From contig JAEUIB010000516.1 of assembly GCA_016795255.1 (NCBI GenBank), positions 1-15,290 of the forward strand: a DNA stretch of 15,290 nucleotides. Direction: 5' to 3'. Each line of letters begins with the position of its first letter. The stretch's first letter is position 1. The notes beneath the pieces were generated by a model. The model made no database searches. It saw nothing but the letters and a program-made list of their open reading frames with translations, and was not told the DNA's origin. This stretch comes from Planctomycetota bacterium. GTDB lineage: Bacteria > Planctomycetota > B15-G4 > JADJEK01. Position numbers and translations under genes: made by a program. Shown here one piece after another: positions 1 to 7,056 of this stretch.

Positions 1-258
1 GTCGGCGCCGATCTCGAAGAGGATCGTCCGCGCGGGCACGGTTCCGGTGGACTCGGCGACGTCGGCGCGCACACGCTGGAACTCCGCGCCGTGCGGAGCG
101 ATCGCGATCAGCGTCAGTCCGCACGCGCGGACGAGCGCGTGCTCGGCGCCGTCATCCTGCTGCTCCGCGTCCTTCCACAGCTCGCGCAATGCCTGCGCGA
201 TCCGCGCGGGATCGATGGCGATGGGAGGTCCGACGGGAACGACGTCCGGCGTGGCCAA
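1..258 (-). CDS. opcA: OpcA, glucose-6-phosphate dehydrogenase assembly/activator protein (N-terminal part, runs off the window)
   Basis: OpcA is the partner protein that promotes assembly or activation of glucose-6-phosphate dehydrogenase, at the entry to the oxidative pentose phosphate pathway in the cytoplasm. The 86 visible codons show the family's N-terminal pattern: an 'IAQALRELWKDAE' helix followed by 'RACGLTLIAIAP' and a 'VPARTILFEI' strand, the equivalent of the Arg-Thr-Leu-Asn-Leu and P-x-R segments of OpcA. It begins with TTG at 258-256, only 3 nt after the TGA of zwf (264-262) and in the same frame. A GGAGG at 272-268 with a 9-nt spacer sits inside the end of zwf and supports this start. 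The gene is surely cotranscribed with zwf. The remainder lies beyond position 1. The family assignment rests on a short fragment plus the zwf linkage; the linkage is the stronger evidence. Confidence 0.82.
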   Translation of the reverse strand, partial: MATPDVVPVGPPIAIDPARIAQALRELWKDAEQQDDGAEHALVRACGLTLIAIAPHGAEFQRVRADVAESTGTVPARTILFEIGAD

Positions 259-261
259 GGC

Positions 262-1809
262 TCAGAACCTCCGCCACGAGTAGCCGTCGCGCTCGAGCAT
301 CTCGTCGGCCGCAGCGGGGCCGAACGACCCGGACTCGTAGTTCGGGAAACCCTCGGGCGTCGAGTTCGCCCAGACGTCGACGATCGGCATCACGAGTCGC
401 CACGCGTCTTCGGCGATGTCGCCGCGGATGAACAACGTCGGATCGCCGAGCATCGCGTCCAGCAGCAACCGCTCGTACGCCTCGGGCGGAGCGACGCCGA
501 ACGCGGCGCCGTACTGGAAGTCCATCTTCACCGGACGCACGCGCATGTCGAAGCCCGGCACCTTGGTGCCGAACTTCAGCGCGATGCCCTCGTCGGGCTG
601 GATGCGCAGCGACAGCACGTTCGCGTCGAGTTCGGTGGGCCCTTGAGCGTCGAACAATCGGTGCGGGATGTCGCGGAACACGATCGCGACTTCGCTGACC
701 TTCTTCGGCAGGCGCTTGCCGGTGCGCAGATAGAACGGCACGCCCGCCCAGCGCCAATTGTCGATGTCGAAGCGGACGGCCGCGTACGTCTCGGTGCGCG
801 AGTTCGGCTTCACGCTCGGCTCCTCGCGATAGCCGGGGACGCGCTTGCCACCGATCGAACCCGGCCCGTACTGGCCGCGCACGGCGAACAGATCGACGTC
901 GTCGCGGAGGATCGGGCGGATGCTGCGCAGGACTTTGCGGCGCTCGTCGCGGATCGACTCGGGGTCGAGTGCCGCGGGGGGCTCCATCGCGACGAGGCAC
1001 AACAGCTGCAGGATGTGGTTCTGGACCATGTCGCGCAGCGCGCCGGATTCCTCGTAGTAACCGCCGCGTCCTTCGACGCCGAGCGTCTCGGCGACCGAGA
1101 TCTGCACGTGGTCGATGTAGCGGTGGTTCCACAGCGGCTCGAAGATCGAGTTCGCGAAGCGCAGCACGAGGACGTTCTGGACCGTCTCTTTCCCGAGGTA
1201 GTGATCGATGCGGTAGATCTCGTGCTCGCGGAACACGTCGAGCAGCCGCCGATTGAGATCGATCGCCGTCTCGAGGTCGCGGCCGAACGGCTTCTCGAGG
1301 ATCACGCGGTACGACGCGCGGTCGGGGTTGGCGCCGGGTTGGGTCCGCACGCGGCCGAGCAACTCGAGGATCGGGAAGAACGCGGACGGCGGCGTCGACA
1401 AGTAGAACAGGCGATTGCCGCGAGTCCCGCGGTCGCGATCGATGCCGACCATGCGCTCGGCCAGCACGCGCACCGAGTTCGGATCGTCCGGCGGACACCG
1501 CACGAAGAACACGTTGCGCAGCAACGCGTCGATGACCTCGACCGGAACGCCGTGCGCGAACTCGCGGAGCGTCGACTTCAACTCCGCGCGGTACGCGTCG
1601 TCGGTCTGGTCGGTTCGGCCGACGCACAGCAGCGCGAAGGCGGACGGCAGCAGCCCGTTCTGCGCGAGGTTCGCGATCGACGGGATGATCTTGCGCTTCG
1701 CCAGGTCACCGGTCGCGCCGAACAGCACCATCAGCGTCGGCTCGACGCCTTTCGGGTTCCCGACGCCGCCGACGCTTCGGAACGGATTGACCACCGAGAG
1801 AGGGGACAC
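262..1809 (-). CDS. zwf: Glucose-6-phosphate 1-dehydrogenase
   Basis: This enzyme oxidises glucose 6-phosphate to 6-phosphoglucono-1,5-lactone with NADP+ (or NAD+), the first step of the oxidative pentose phosphate pathway. The protein is 515 residues, the usual length. Residues 31-37 (GATGDLA) are the dinucleotide-binding loop, normally GASGDLA. EKPFG is at 172-176. The family signature RIDHYLGKE is at 200-208 and contains the Asp-His substrate pair. The segment GYYEESGALRDMVQNH at 250-265 places the probable catalytic base at His265. The C-terminal half carries the standard beta+alpha domain with 'YLRTGKRLPKK'. The start is GTG at 1809, chosen because a GGAGG at 1823-1819 lies 9 nt upstream; a later GTG (codon 6) has no such site. 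opcA follows in the same frame after the stop. The upstream region to 2294 is shared with a divergent gene. Confidence 0.97.
   Translation of the reverse strand: MSPLSVVNPFRSVGGVGNPKGVEPTLMVLFGATGDLAKRKIIPSIANLAQNGLLPSAFALLCVGRTDQTDDAYRAELKSTLREFAHGVPVEVIDALLRNVFFVRCPPDDPNSVRVLAERMVGIDRDRGTRGNRLFYLSTPPSAFFPILELLGRVRTQPGANPDRASYRVILEKPFGRDLETAIDLNRRLLDVFREHEIYRIDHYLGKETVQNVLVLRFANSIFEPLWNHRYIDHVQISVAETLGVEGRGGYYEESGALRDMVQNHILQLLCLVAMEPPAALDPESIRDERRKVLRSIRPILRDDVDLFAVRGQYGPGSIGGKRVPGYREEPSVKPNSRTETYAAVRFDIDNWRWAGVPFYLRTGKRLPKKVSEVAIVFRDIPHRLFDAQGPTELDANVLSLRIQPDEGIALKFGTKVPGFDMRVRPVKMDFQYGAAFGVAPPEAYERLLLDAMLGDPTLFIRGDIAEDAWRLVMPIVDVWANSTPEGFPNYESGSFGPAAADEMLERDGYSWRRF
268..272 (-). promoter_or_regulatory. 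Ribosome binding site of opcA inside the zwf 3' end
   Basis: GGAGG on the minus strand, 9 nt before the TTG at 258. It lies in the last codons of zwf, so opcA translation is probably coupled to zwf translation. It decides a TTG start, for which no ATG or GTG alternative exists between the zwf stop and this codon. Confidence 0.75.
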
Positions 1810-1818
1810 GCGGGAGAT

Positions 1819-1823
1819 CCTCC
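1819..1823 (-). promoter_or_regulatory. Ribosome binding site of zwf
   Basis: GGAGG on the minus strand with a 9-nt spacer to the GTG at 1809. The same motif and spacing are used for opcA, which supports both non-ATG starts. Confidence 0.75.
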
Positions 1824-1937
1824 GTGCGATTCAGATTTTTTGCACGTTCCGAGTCGGCTGAGCGGAGGCGGGTGTCGGACGGAACCGACCCGATCCTCCG
1901 ACCGACGGCCATGATCGGCCATTCGGCCGGTGCGCCA

Positions 1938-1965
1938 TTAATAGAGGAACGCCCGGCCTGGAGAA
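1938..1965 (-). promoter_or_regulatory. Weak candidate zwf promoter
   Basis: On the minus strand TATTAA (1943-1938) is the only A+T-rich hexamer in this divergent region and would serve as a -10 box. TTCTCC (1965-1960) lies 16 bp upstream as a poor -35. It would give a leader of about 120 nt for zwf. The match is modest and no second line of evidence supports it. Confidence 0.25.
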
Positions 1966-2054
1966 CCGGTCGTCCGGTGGGTGGCGCGGATGGGGTGGGC
2001 CGAGCGGGCGTGTTTCGACCCCGGAGCGCCCGGGTGCGACAAGCGCTCCACCGG

Positions 2055-2083
2055 TTGAAAGCTGGCCAGTCGTGGCATACACT
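2055..2083 (+). promoter_or_regulatory. Sigma70-type promoter of the FG-GAP gene
   Basis: TTGAAA (2055-2060), a 17-bp spacer and TACACT (2078-2083). The hexamers and spacing are those of a housekeeping promoter, and transcription would start near 2090. The -10 box and flanks (2071-2093) match 4287-4309 at 21 of 23 positions. That second site is the promoter of the next exported-protein unit, which strongly suggests both are real and coregulated. Confidence 0.72.
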
Positions 2084-2177
2084 CCCGCCGTCCACAAACC
2101 CTGCACGGACGATTCACGACCCCGTCCAACCCAACTCCGCGAAGCGACGGAAGCTGCTGGTTCGAGTGATCCCGCGA

Positions 2178-2209
2178 CCTGGACCTGCCAACAGGTTCCT
2201 CTCTCCAGG
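2178..2209 (+). repeat. Nested inverted repeat in the FG-GAP gene leader
   Basis: The outer arms CCTGGA (2178-2183) and TCCAGG (2204-2209) enclose an inner hairpin ACCTG-CCAA-CAGGT (2183-2196) that shares one base with the outer left arm, so the outer stem is 5-6 bp. There is no U-run after it, so it is not a terminator. It could structure the 5' untranslated region. A role is not known. Confidence 0.4.
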
Positions 2210-2294
2210 CCGGTCTCGAGTCTCGCTGCGTCCGGTCTCCCGCCGCCTCGCGTGAAGCGTCCGTGTGGCCCGTAGTTTTTCTCAAGGGAGAGTT

Positions 2295-4136
2295 ATGTTC
2301 TCGAGTGCGAAGCTCTTCGTGTCGGCCGGCGTGATCACGCTGGTCGCCGCATCCGGCGCGCAAGCGCAGCTGAACGTTCAGTGGGCCGAATACCAGAACT
2401 CGACGGCGACCCGCCTCGACCCGACCGTGACGGGAATCTCGTCGCAGTCGACGGAAGTCGAGTTCGCGTGGGGCGACCTCGACAAGAACGGTTGGATCGA
2501 CCTGGTCGTCGTCCGCAAGCAGGCGTTCACCTCGCCGGGCAAGCGCACGAACTACCTGTTGATGAACTACAACGGCGTGCTGACCGACAAGACGGCGCAG
2601 TACGCGACGCTGACCGACGTCGGCGGCGACAACGGCTTCAACACCGCGACGAACGATCGCGACGCTCAGCTCGCCGACTTCAACCAGGACGGTTGGCTCG
2701 ACGTGGTGACCGCGACGACGATCTCCGACGGCGATCCGAAGCACATCGGCCACCCGCGCATCTACATGAACCGCGGTGACGACGTGAACGGCAACTGGCT
2801 CGGCCTCAAGTTCGAAGCTGGCCGTTCGCCGCAGATGCTGAACGGTGGCGGCAACCCGCAGAACCCGCGGTTCTGCTCGGTCGCGGCCGGCGACCTCACG
2901 GGCGACGGTTATCCGGACCTGTTCTTCGGCGACTACGACTCGTCGGGTGCGGGCGGCTCGGGTGAACCGGGCGCGAACGACCTGAACGACCGTCTGTGGA
3001 TCAACGGCGGCGCCAGCAACCCGGGCTTCTTCACCGACCAGTCGATCGGCTCGGGTCGCATGACGAGCGGCATGTTGCTGTCCGCGTTCTCGATGGCTTC
3101 GCTGATCGCCGACTTCAACCAGGACGGCGCGAACGACGTCATCAAGGACACCGCGTTGAACCCGCCGCAGAACATCTCGGCGATCTACAACAACCCGGCG
3201 AACAAGGGCTTCTTCAACATCCACCACGTGTTCCACACGAACGCGCCGTACCACGTCAACACGGGCGACCTGAACAAGGACGGCAAGCTCGACCTGATCA
3301 TGTCGGACGACGGTTCGGACGGTTTCCGGTTCAACACCGGCAACGACGGCCTCGGTCGCGTGACGTGGAGCGCGTACAACACGTATCAGTTCGCCGCCGG
3401 TGGTGACACCGGGTTCGATTCGGACAACATCATGTTCGACGCGAACAACGACGGCTGGATGGACACGGCGCACTGCGACGTCGACGTCGACATCAACGAG
3501 GGTACGGGCAGCGGCATCATGGCGATCTACCACAACAAGGGTGGTACGCCGGGCGCGTTCAACATCGCGTTGAAGCACGAGCGCGAACTGTCGTCGACCT
3601 CGATGTCGACGGGCTGGCGCGGCGTGAAGGGCATGGTCGGCAACGACCTCGCCAACATGCACGACGTGGCGCCGTTCGACGTCGACAACGACGGCGACAC
3701 CGACCTCGTCCTCGGCAACATGCAGGGCCTGTTCGTCTGGACGAACAAGCTCGATCCGGCTCCGGTCTGCCAGCCGAGCATCGGGTTCAAGAGCGCGGGC
3801 TCCACGGCGAACCTGACGGTTTGCGGTGGCAACCTGACGCTCGGCCACGATGCGGTGATGCAGCTGACGTCGGCCGAGCCGCTGCGCCCGGCGTACCTGT
3901 TCGTGTCGCTGTCGAGCTCGCCGGTGTTCGTCCCCGCGATCAACAACACGCTCGCGGCGTTCCCGGTGTGGTTCATGATCGGTCTCGGCACGGCCGCGGA
4001 CGGCAGCCTCGCGTTGCCGGTCCCGGGCGCCGCGTCGCCGGTCAACTTCGACCTCTACGTCCAGTACGTCATCGCGAAGGCGAACGGCAACTACGAGACG
4101 TCGAACGCGGTCAAGATGACCTATCCGGCCAACTGA
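2295..4136 (+). CDS. Exported FG-GAP/VCBS repeat protein with C-terminal beta-sandwich module
   Basis: This is a 613-residue secreted or surface protein of unknown specific role. Residues 1-24 form a signal peptide ending in a clear AQA cleavage motif. The body carries seven aspartate-rich FG-GAP/VCBS calcium loops of the DxDxDGxxD kind near residues 60, 126, 198, 271, 323, 380 and 462, e.g. 'DFNQDGWLDVV' and 'DLNKDGKLDLI'. Seven such motifs predict a seven-bladed, integrin-alpha-like propeller. From about residue 491 (CQPSIGF) a separate module follows, ending 'ETSNAVKMTYPAN'; it resembles the tail module of the next gene. The start is ATG 2295, preceded by AAGGGAG (2284-2290) and followed directly by the signal peptide. 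An in-frame GTG at 2265 would only add ten residues before it. The gene has its own promoter and terminator. No enzymatic motif was recognised. Confidence 0.9.
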   Translation: MFSSAKLFVSAGVITLVAASGAQAQLNVQWAEYQNSTATRLDPTVTGISSQSTEVEFAWGDLDKNGWIDLVVVRKQAFTSPGKRTNYLLMNYNGVLTDKTAQYATLTDVGGDNGFNTATNDRDAQLADFNQDGWLDVVTATTISDGDPKHIGHPRIYMNRGDDVNGNWLGLKFEAGRSPQMLNGGGNPQNPRFCSVAAGDLTGDGYPDLFFGDYDSSGAGGSGEPGANDLNDRLWINGGASNPGFFTDQSIGSGRMTSGMLLSAFSMASLIADFNQDGANDVIKDTALNPPQNISAIYNNPANKGFFNIHHVFHTNAPYHVNTGDLNKDGKLDLIMSDDGSDGFRFNTGNDGLGRVTWSAYNTYQFAAGGDTGFDSDNIMFDANNDGWMDTAHCDVDVDINEGTGSGIMAIYHNKGGTPGAFNIALKHERELSSTSMSTGWRGVKGMVGNDLANMHDVAPFDVDNDGDTDLVLGNMQGLFVWTNKLDPAPVCQPSIGFKSAGSTANLTVCGGNLTLGHDAVMQLTSAEPLRPAYLFVSLSSSPVFVPAINNTLAAFPVWFMIGLGTAADGSLALPVPGAASPVNFDLYVQYVIAKANGNYETSNAVKMTYPAN

Positions 4137-4182
4137 AGCGACTTTGAGTTCGAACCGGCGGCCACGCACACCGGTTCGTGAG

Positions 4183-4227
4183 ACACGGCCCTCGGGATCG
4201 AAAGGTCCCGAGGGCCGTGTGTCTTTT
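4183..4227 (+). terminator. Rho-independent terminator of the FG-GAP gene
   Basis: A perfect 15-bp stem (4183-4197 paired with 4206-4220) closes an 8-nt loop and is followed by GTCTTTT (4221-4227). It starts 46 nt after the stop codon at 4136. It separates the FG-GAP gene from the following unit, which then has its own promoter. A second, shorter hairpin at 4151-4178 precedes it without a U-run. Confidence 0.9.
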
Positions 4228-4270
4228 CCGAGCCCCCGGTCCGAAATCCAAACCACCTGTTCCGGTCGCC

Positions 4271-4299
4271 TTGACCGACTCCAAAACGTGGCATACAGT
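4271..4299 (+). promoter_or_regulatory. Sigma70-type promoter of the cohesin-like / di-heme oxidoreductase operon
   Basis: TTGACC (4271-4276), a 17-bp spacer and TACAGT (4294-4299). It lies about 45 bp downstream of the terminator of the previous gene. Its -10 region and the following bases are a near copy of those at 2071-2093. The predicted start near 4306 gives a leader of about 240 nt. Confidence 0.75.
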
Positions 4300-4546
4300 C
4301 CCCCCGTCCTTTCTCGCCACCTTGTCCGGACCGAGTTGCGCTCCCAACTCTGCCTCTACTCCGTCGTCCCGAACCCGACCAGTCCACCTCCCGCGCGTCG
4401 CGCCTGAACGCTCCGTGCCCGAGTTGTGTCGAGTTCCGCGGAGCAGCGGTCTTCCTCGGCCGTTCGAAGTGGTGAGCGAGTCGCACGGGCCCCTTCCGCG
4501 CGATTCGAGGTTTCCCGAACCGACCGTTTCCGCAACCAGGTGTTTC

Positions 4547-5518
4547 ATGAAACGACTCAGTCTCGTGTCGATCGCCCTGCTCGCGGGTTCAGTGGCCCAA
4601 GCCACCGACCTCAATCTGACCGCTCGCTCCGGCGGAACTTCCACGATCGTGGTGGCTCCGGGTGCGACGGTGAACTACGAGGTCGTCGCCGACCTCTCGG
4701 ACAACGCGAACGAAGGTCTCGCGTACTTCCGCTTCGATGCCAACTTCTCCGGTGGTCCGCTGACGAAGGCCGCGGAACCCAACACCAGCCCGATGCTGAA
4801 CTTCGTCGCTCCGGCCGGGTTCTCGAACCCGGCGGGCCTCGGCGGCACGGTGTCCGGTGGCAACCTGCTGCAGATCGGTGGCGCGCAGAACACGATCAAC
4901 AACGTGTTCGCGTCGGCTCCGATCGGCACGGTGATCACGGGCCTGGCGAAGCCGGGCAACTCGCTGATCGTCGTCAAGGGCACGCTGACCGCCCCGATCT
5001 ACACCGGTTCGTACACGCTCGCGCTGACCAACGTCGACGCGAACGTCATCAAGCAGGGCGAGACGGGCTTCCCGTTCTGGGCCTGTGAGAAGACGACGAA
5101 CAACACGGTGACGAACCTCACCGTCAAGGTGTCCGCGTTGACCGCGAACGTCGCGACCGTCTCCGCGAGCGCACCCTCTCCGGTCGCTCTCGCGTTGAAC
5201 GGTGGTCTGCCGTGGGCGAACCGTCCGTACGTCCTGCTCGGCTCCGTCCGCGGAACGAGCCCGGGCGTGTCGCTCGGTCCGAACGTCACCCTGCCGCTGA
5301 ACCCCGATGCCTACCTCAACTTCCTGGTCGCGAATCCGACGAACGTGCTCCTGACGGGCAACGTCGGCTCGACCAACGCGCTCGGTCTCGCGAACGCGGC
5401 GTTCCAGTTGCCCGTGGGTGCCTCGCCGGCCGCCGTCGGCCTGAAGATCAGCCATGCGTGGTTGACGACGGCGCGTGACTTCGCCAGCGACGCTGCGACG
5501 GTCCAGATCGTCCCGTAA
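4547..5518 (+). CDS. Secreted cohesin-like / Ig-like protein with C-terminal beta-sandwich module
   Basis: This 323-residue exported protein has no catalytic motif. Residues 1-19 are a signal peptide (Lys-Arg, hydrophobic core, then AQA before Thr). Residues of about 20-205 form an all-beta region. 'VNYEVVADLSDNANEGLAYF' early on and 'GSYTLALTNVDANVI' later are reminiscent of cohesin domains, which have a glycine-rich opening strand and a late 'aGtYtltl' strand. The remainder (from about 215) is a second beta module with 'RPYVLLGSVRGTSPGVSLGP', 'LPLNPDAYLNF' and a final 'VQIVP'. That module type is repeatedly found at the C-terminus of exported planctomycete proteins, in my recollection. The start is ATG 4547, because the signal peptide follows it immediately; AGG at 4538-4540 is a weak ribosome binding site. 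The stop lies 34 nt before the next gene, implying cotranscription. The cohesin relation is a suggestion only. Confidence 0.85.
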   Translation: MKRLSLVSIALLAGSVAQATDLNLTARSGGTSTIVVAPGATVNYEVVADLSDNANEGLAYFRFDANFSGGPLTKAAEPNTSPMLNFVAPAGFSNPAGLGGTVSGGNLLQIGGAQNTINNVFASAPIGTVITGLAKPGNSLIVVKGTLTAPIYTGSYTLALTNVDANVIKQGETGFPFWACEKTTNNTVTNLTVKVSALTANVATVSASAPSPVALALNGGLPWANRPYVLLGSVRGTSPGVSLGPNVTLPLNPDAYLNFLVANPTNVLLTGNVGSTNALGLANAAFQLPVGASPAAVGLKISHAWLTTARDFASDAATVQIVP

Positions 5519-5552
5519 GGCCCACGAAGAACTGAACGAAGGAAACACACCC

Positions 5553-6950
5553 ATGAAAACCAAACTCATCACTTCGACCAGTCTCGTGGTGGCCGCACTC
5601 GTCACGGGATCGATCGCGCAAGCGCAGGAACTCCAGGTTCGGATGGGCGAGCCCGCCCACGGCCTCACGGCGGCGGAGTTGAATCGGTTCGCCCTCGGCA
5701 AGACGCAGTTCAAGCGTCAGTTCAATGCTGCCGACGGTCTCGGTCCGATCTTCAACGACGACAGCTGCGCGACCTGCCACTCGACGCCCGCGATCGGTGG
5801 CGCGTCGAACAAGTTCGTCACGCGCTTCGGCAAGGCCGCGAACGGACCGAATCCGTTCGACGCGCTCGACTCGCTCGGCGGCAGCTTGCTGCAGGTCCAG
5901 GCGATCGACCCGAACGTCCAGGAGTTCGTGCCGCCGCAAGCCGACGTGACCGCGAGCCGCGTCACGCCGAGCGCGATCGGTGCGGGCTTCGTCCAGGCGA
6001 TCCCGGATGCGACGCTGCTCGCGTTGGCCGCGAATCCGCCGTCGCCGAACGTCTCGGGCATCGCGCACATGGTGACGAAGCTCGAGGATCCGCTGGGTCC
6101 GCAGGTCGTCGGTCGCTTCGGCTGGAAGGCCCAGGTGGCGACGATGCTGACGTTCTCGGGCGACGCCGGTCTGATGGAGATGGGCATCACGAACCATCTC
6201 GTTCCGACCGAGCAGGCCCCGAACGGCAACGGTGCGTTGCTCGCCGTGTTCGACACGGTCGCGGATCCGGAAGACAACGCTCCGGTCGGCCAGCGCATCA
6301 TCGATCGCTGGGACGACTTCCAGCGTCTGCTGGCGGTTCCGCCGCAGTGGCCGCCGCAAGGCACGATGTCGGGCGAGGTGCTGTTCAACCAGGTCGGTTG
6401 CGCGGATTGCCACGTGACGACGTTCGTGACCGGTGCGGCGCCGGAAGCGGCGCTGAGCGGGAAGGTCATCCACCCGTACTCGGACTTCCTGCTGCACGAC
6501 ATGGGCTCGCTCGGTGACGGCATCGTCCAGGGTCAGGGCACGGAGAAGGAAATGCGCACGTCCGCCCTGTGGGGCGTCCGCTTCCGCAACGTCCTGCTCC
6601 ACGACGGTCGCGTCAACTCGGGCTCGTTCTCGACGCTGATCAATCAGGCGGTCGGGTTCCACGACGGTGAGGCGGCCGCGTCGCGCAACGCGTACCAGGC
6701 CCTGTCGCCGGCGGATCAGGCCAAGGTCGTCGCGTTCCTCGATTCGCTCGGTCGACTCGAGTTCGACGTGGACGGCGACAACGACCGCGACGACATCGAC
6801 TGGTTCTTCCTGAAGCCCCTGTTCACGGGTCCGGCGGCCGGCAGCTTCAATGCGGACGCGGCGGGCACCATCGGTGACAGCGATCTCGACGGCGACTTCG
6901 ACCTCGCCGACTTCGGTCGCTATCAGCGCGGCTTCACGGGCCAGCCGTAA
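5553..6950 (+). CDS. Exported di-heme oxidoreductase (DHOR/DUF1111 family) with dockerin-like C-terminus
   Basis: This is a 465-residue periplasmic or surface di-heme c-type cytochrome of the DUF1111 'thiol oxidoreductase-like' family, distantly related to di-heme cytochrome c peroxidases. The substrate is unknown for the family. Residues 1-24 are a signal peptide ending AQA. Two covalent haem motifs are visible, CATCH at 72-76 and CADCH at 283-287. Family-typical segments include 'LGPIFNDDSCATCH', 'HPYSDFLLHDMG' and 'ALWGVRFRNVLLHDGR'. From about residue 403 there is an extra tail with two calcium-loop motifs, 'DVDGDNDRDDID' and 'DSDLDGDFDLAD', each followed by a hydrophobic helix and 'FTG'. 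Both have Asp at loop positions 1, 3, 5, 9 and 12, the dockerin type I arrangement. The start ATG 5553 has AAGGAA (5539-5544) 8 nt upstream. It is the second gene of a unit with the cohesin-like gene. Confidence 0.92.
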   Translation: MKTKLITSTSLVVAALVTGSIAQAQELQVRMGEPAHGLTAAELNRFALGKTQFKRQFNAADGLGPIFNDDSCATCHSTPAIGGASNKFVTRFGKAANGPNPFDALDSLGGSLLQVQAIDPNVQEFVPPQADVTASRVTPSAIGAGFVQAIPDATLLALAANPPSPNVSGIAHMVTKLEDPLGPQVVGRFGWKAQVATMLTFSGDAGLMEMGITNHLVPTEQAPNGNGALLAVFDTVADPEDNAPVGQRIIDRWDDFQRLLAVPPQWPPQGTMSGEVLFNQVGCADCHVTTFVTGAAPEAALSGKVIHPYSDFLLHDMGSLGDGIVQGQGTEKEMRTSALWGVRFRNVLLHDGRVNSGSFSTLINQAVGFHDGEAAASRNAYQALSPADQAKVVAFLDSLGRLEFDVDGDNDRDDIDWFFLKPLFTGPAAGSFNADAAGTIGDSDLDGDFDLADFGRYQRGFTGQP

Positions 6951-6972
6951 CCGCGAGAACGGTTCGATCTAG

Positions 6973-7008
6973 AATCGGCGCGCGGCGCGCAAGCGGCGCG
7001 CGCCGGTT
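6973..7008 (+). terminator. G+C-rich hairpin after the di-heme oxidoreductase gene, possible terminator
   Basis: Twelve base pairs (6973-6984 with 6997-7008, one G-T wobble) enclose a 12-nt loop, starting 23 nt after the stop codon. The downstream sequence CCATTTCC is only a weak U-run. It could also be the 5' leader of the next gene, because a TAGAAT hexamer (6970-6975) overlaps its left base. Confidence 0.45.
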
Positions 7009-7056
7009 CCATTTCCAGAGACCTCGCCCCACGTCCTCCGAACGGACTCGTTCCGC

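Larger units (their letters stand above)
1810..2294. other. Divergent intergenic region between zwf and the FG-GAP gene
   Basis: These 485 bp contain no credible gene. The frames that stay open are arginine/proline-rich and lack ribosome binding sites. The region holds the zwf ribosome binding site, a weak minus-strand promoter candidate near 1940, a good plus-strand sigma70-type promoter at 2055-2083, and the transcribed leader of about 205 nt of the FG-GAP gene. That leader contains a nested inverted repeat at 2178-2209. Confidence 0.7.
4137..4546. other. Intergenic region between FG-GAP gene and cohesin-like gene
   Basis: These 410 bp carry no gene. They hold a perfect 8-bp inverted repeat (4151-4158 with 4171-4178), the intrinsic terminator of the upstream gene (4183-4227), the promoter of the downstream unit (4271-4299) and a leader of about 240 nt. 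That leader is pyrimidine-rich and has no strong A+T-rich ribosome binding site. Confidence 0.75.

Noticed and set aside
91..1914. Long plus-strand open frame opposite zwf and opcA
   Set aside because: The minus strand carries the complete G6PDH motif set and ribosome binding sites; the plus frame is Arg/Val/Ala-rich without motifs.
2072..2093. TGGCAT in both conserved promoter cores as a sigma54 -24 element
   Set aside because: Sigma54 sites need a GC dinucleotide at -12, 10 bp after the GG. Neither copy has it at that spacing, while the sigma70 -35/-10 boxes with 17-bp spacing fit both.
1824..2255. Small plus-strand open frame in the zwf/FG-GAP intergenic region
   Set aside because: It is Arg/Pro/Ser-rich with no ribosome binding site or motif, and it overlaps the promoter at 2055-2083.
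1938..4256. Open frame of about 770 codons on the minus strand opposite the FG-GAP gene
   Set aside because: It is Arg/Val/Asp-rich low-complexity translation without any recognisable motif. It covers the terminator and promoter regions, and the plus-strand frame has a signal peptide and seven FG-GAP motifs.
4178..4546. Extension of the cohesin-like gene to an upstream in-frame ATG-like start near 4178
   Set aside because: It would run through the terminator stem and the promoter and put 123 residues before an obvious signal peptide.
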